NCBI GenBank assembly: GCA_965223305.1
Contig: CBDCWT010000003.1
Coordinates: 78,148-142,147 of the forward strand
DNA length: 64,000 nucleotides
Direction of reading: 5' to 3'
DNA from: CBDCWT01 sp965223305
Lineage (GTDB): Bacteria; Planctomycetota; Planctomycetia; Pirellulales; Pirellulaceae
Part shown: positions 63,999-64,000 of the stretch, one piece after another
Layout of the letters: every line of letters begins with the position of its first letter
Numbering within the stretch: the first letter of the stretch is position 1
Made by a program: the position numbers and the translations under genes
The notes under the pieces: model-generated
Told to the model about the DNA's origin: nothing
Seen by the model: the letters and a program-made list of their open reading frames with translations, nothing else
Databases searched by the model: none

Positions 63999-64000
63999 AG

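Overview
The window looks like a chromosomal stretch of a planctomycete, probably related to Rhodopirellula/Pirellula. Three large secreted proteins start with the LE(D/N)RxLL motif common in planctomycete giant exoproteins. There is an ECF sigma factor paired with a receptor-type Ser/Thr kinase, a J-like zinc-ribbon membrane protein of a planctomycete type, wide gene spacing and weak Shine-Dalgarno use. No rRNA, complete tRNA or CRISPR array was found.

Layout. 1-5.7 kb: end of a secretin-like gene, then a minus-strand operon of an ECF sigma factor and a kinase fused to carboxypeptidase-regulatory domains and a TlpA-type redoxin. 5.7-7.8 kb: no gene seen. 7.84-13.76 kb: a three-level insertion-sequence nest, IS66 interrupted by IS701, itself interrupted by IS256. 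All three elements keep exact target duplications (8, 4 and 9 bp), and removing the inserts restores a 629-codon IS66 tnpC. 13.8-14.3 kb: a two-helix K+ channel.

14.3-23.8 kb: a tight seven-gene minus-strand operon: an unknown protein, an ECF sigma factor, a soluble zinc-finger anti-sigma candidate, a P-loop NTPase, a 1305-residue NTPase-GAF-PAS-GAF-histidine kinase, a stand-alone response regulator and an HExxH metallopeptidase. A perfect 9-bp inverted repeat lies about 100 bp upstream. I consider this the best candidate for an undescribed signalling or conflict system.

25.0-41.0 kb: one giant exoprotein gene (about 5330 codons if two one-base frameshifts are corrected). It holds seven copies of a 546-bp repeat and two HExxH motifs. 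41-45 kb: a small secreted protein, a GMC oxidoreductase, and spacers with a dispersed repeat. 45.2-52.5 kb: a 2422-residue exoprotein with two PD40/TolB-like propeller arrays around a cohesin-dockerin unit. 52.9-57.9 kb: the J-like protein, then a scrambled integrative-element remnant (integrase N-terminus, tRNA 3' fragment) and a string of small accessory genes with good ribosome binding sites. 58-64 kb: a beta-helix exoprotein, a LamG-like secreted protein, a winged-helix-like accessory protein and the C-terminal part of a ricin-lectin-like protein that runs off the window.

Overall the window combines surface or exoprotein genes, transmembrane and cytoplasmic signalling operons and mobile-DNA debris. 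The function of the seven-gene operon and of the giant proteins cannot be settled from sequence alone.
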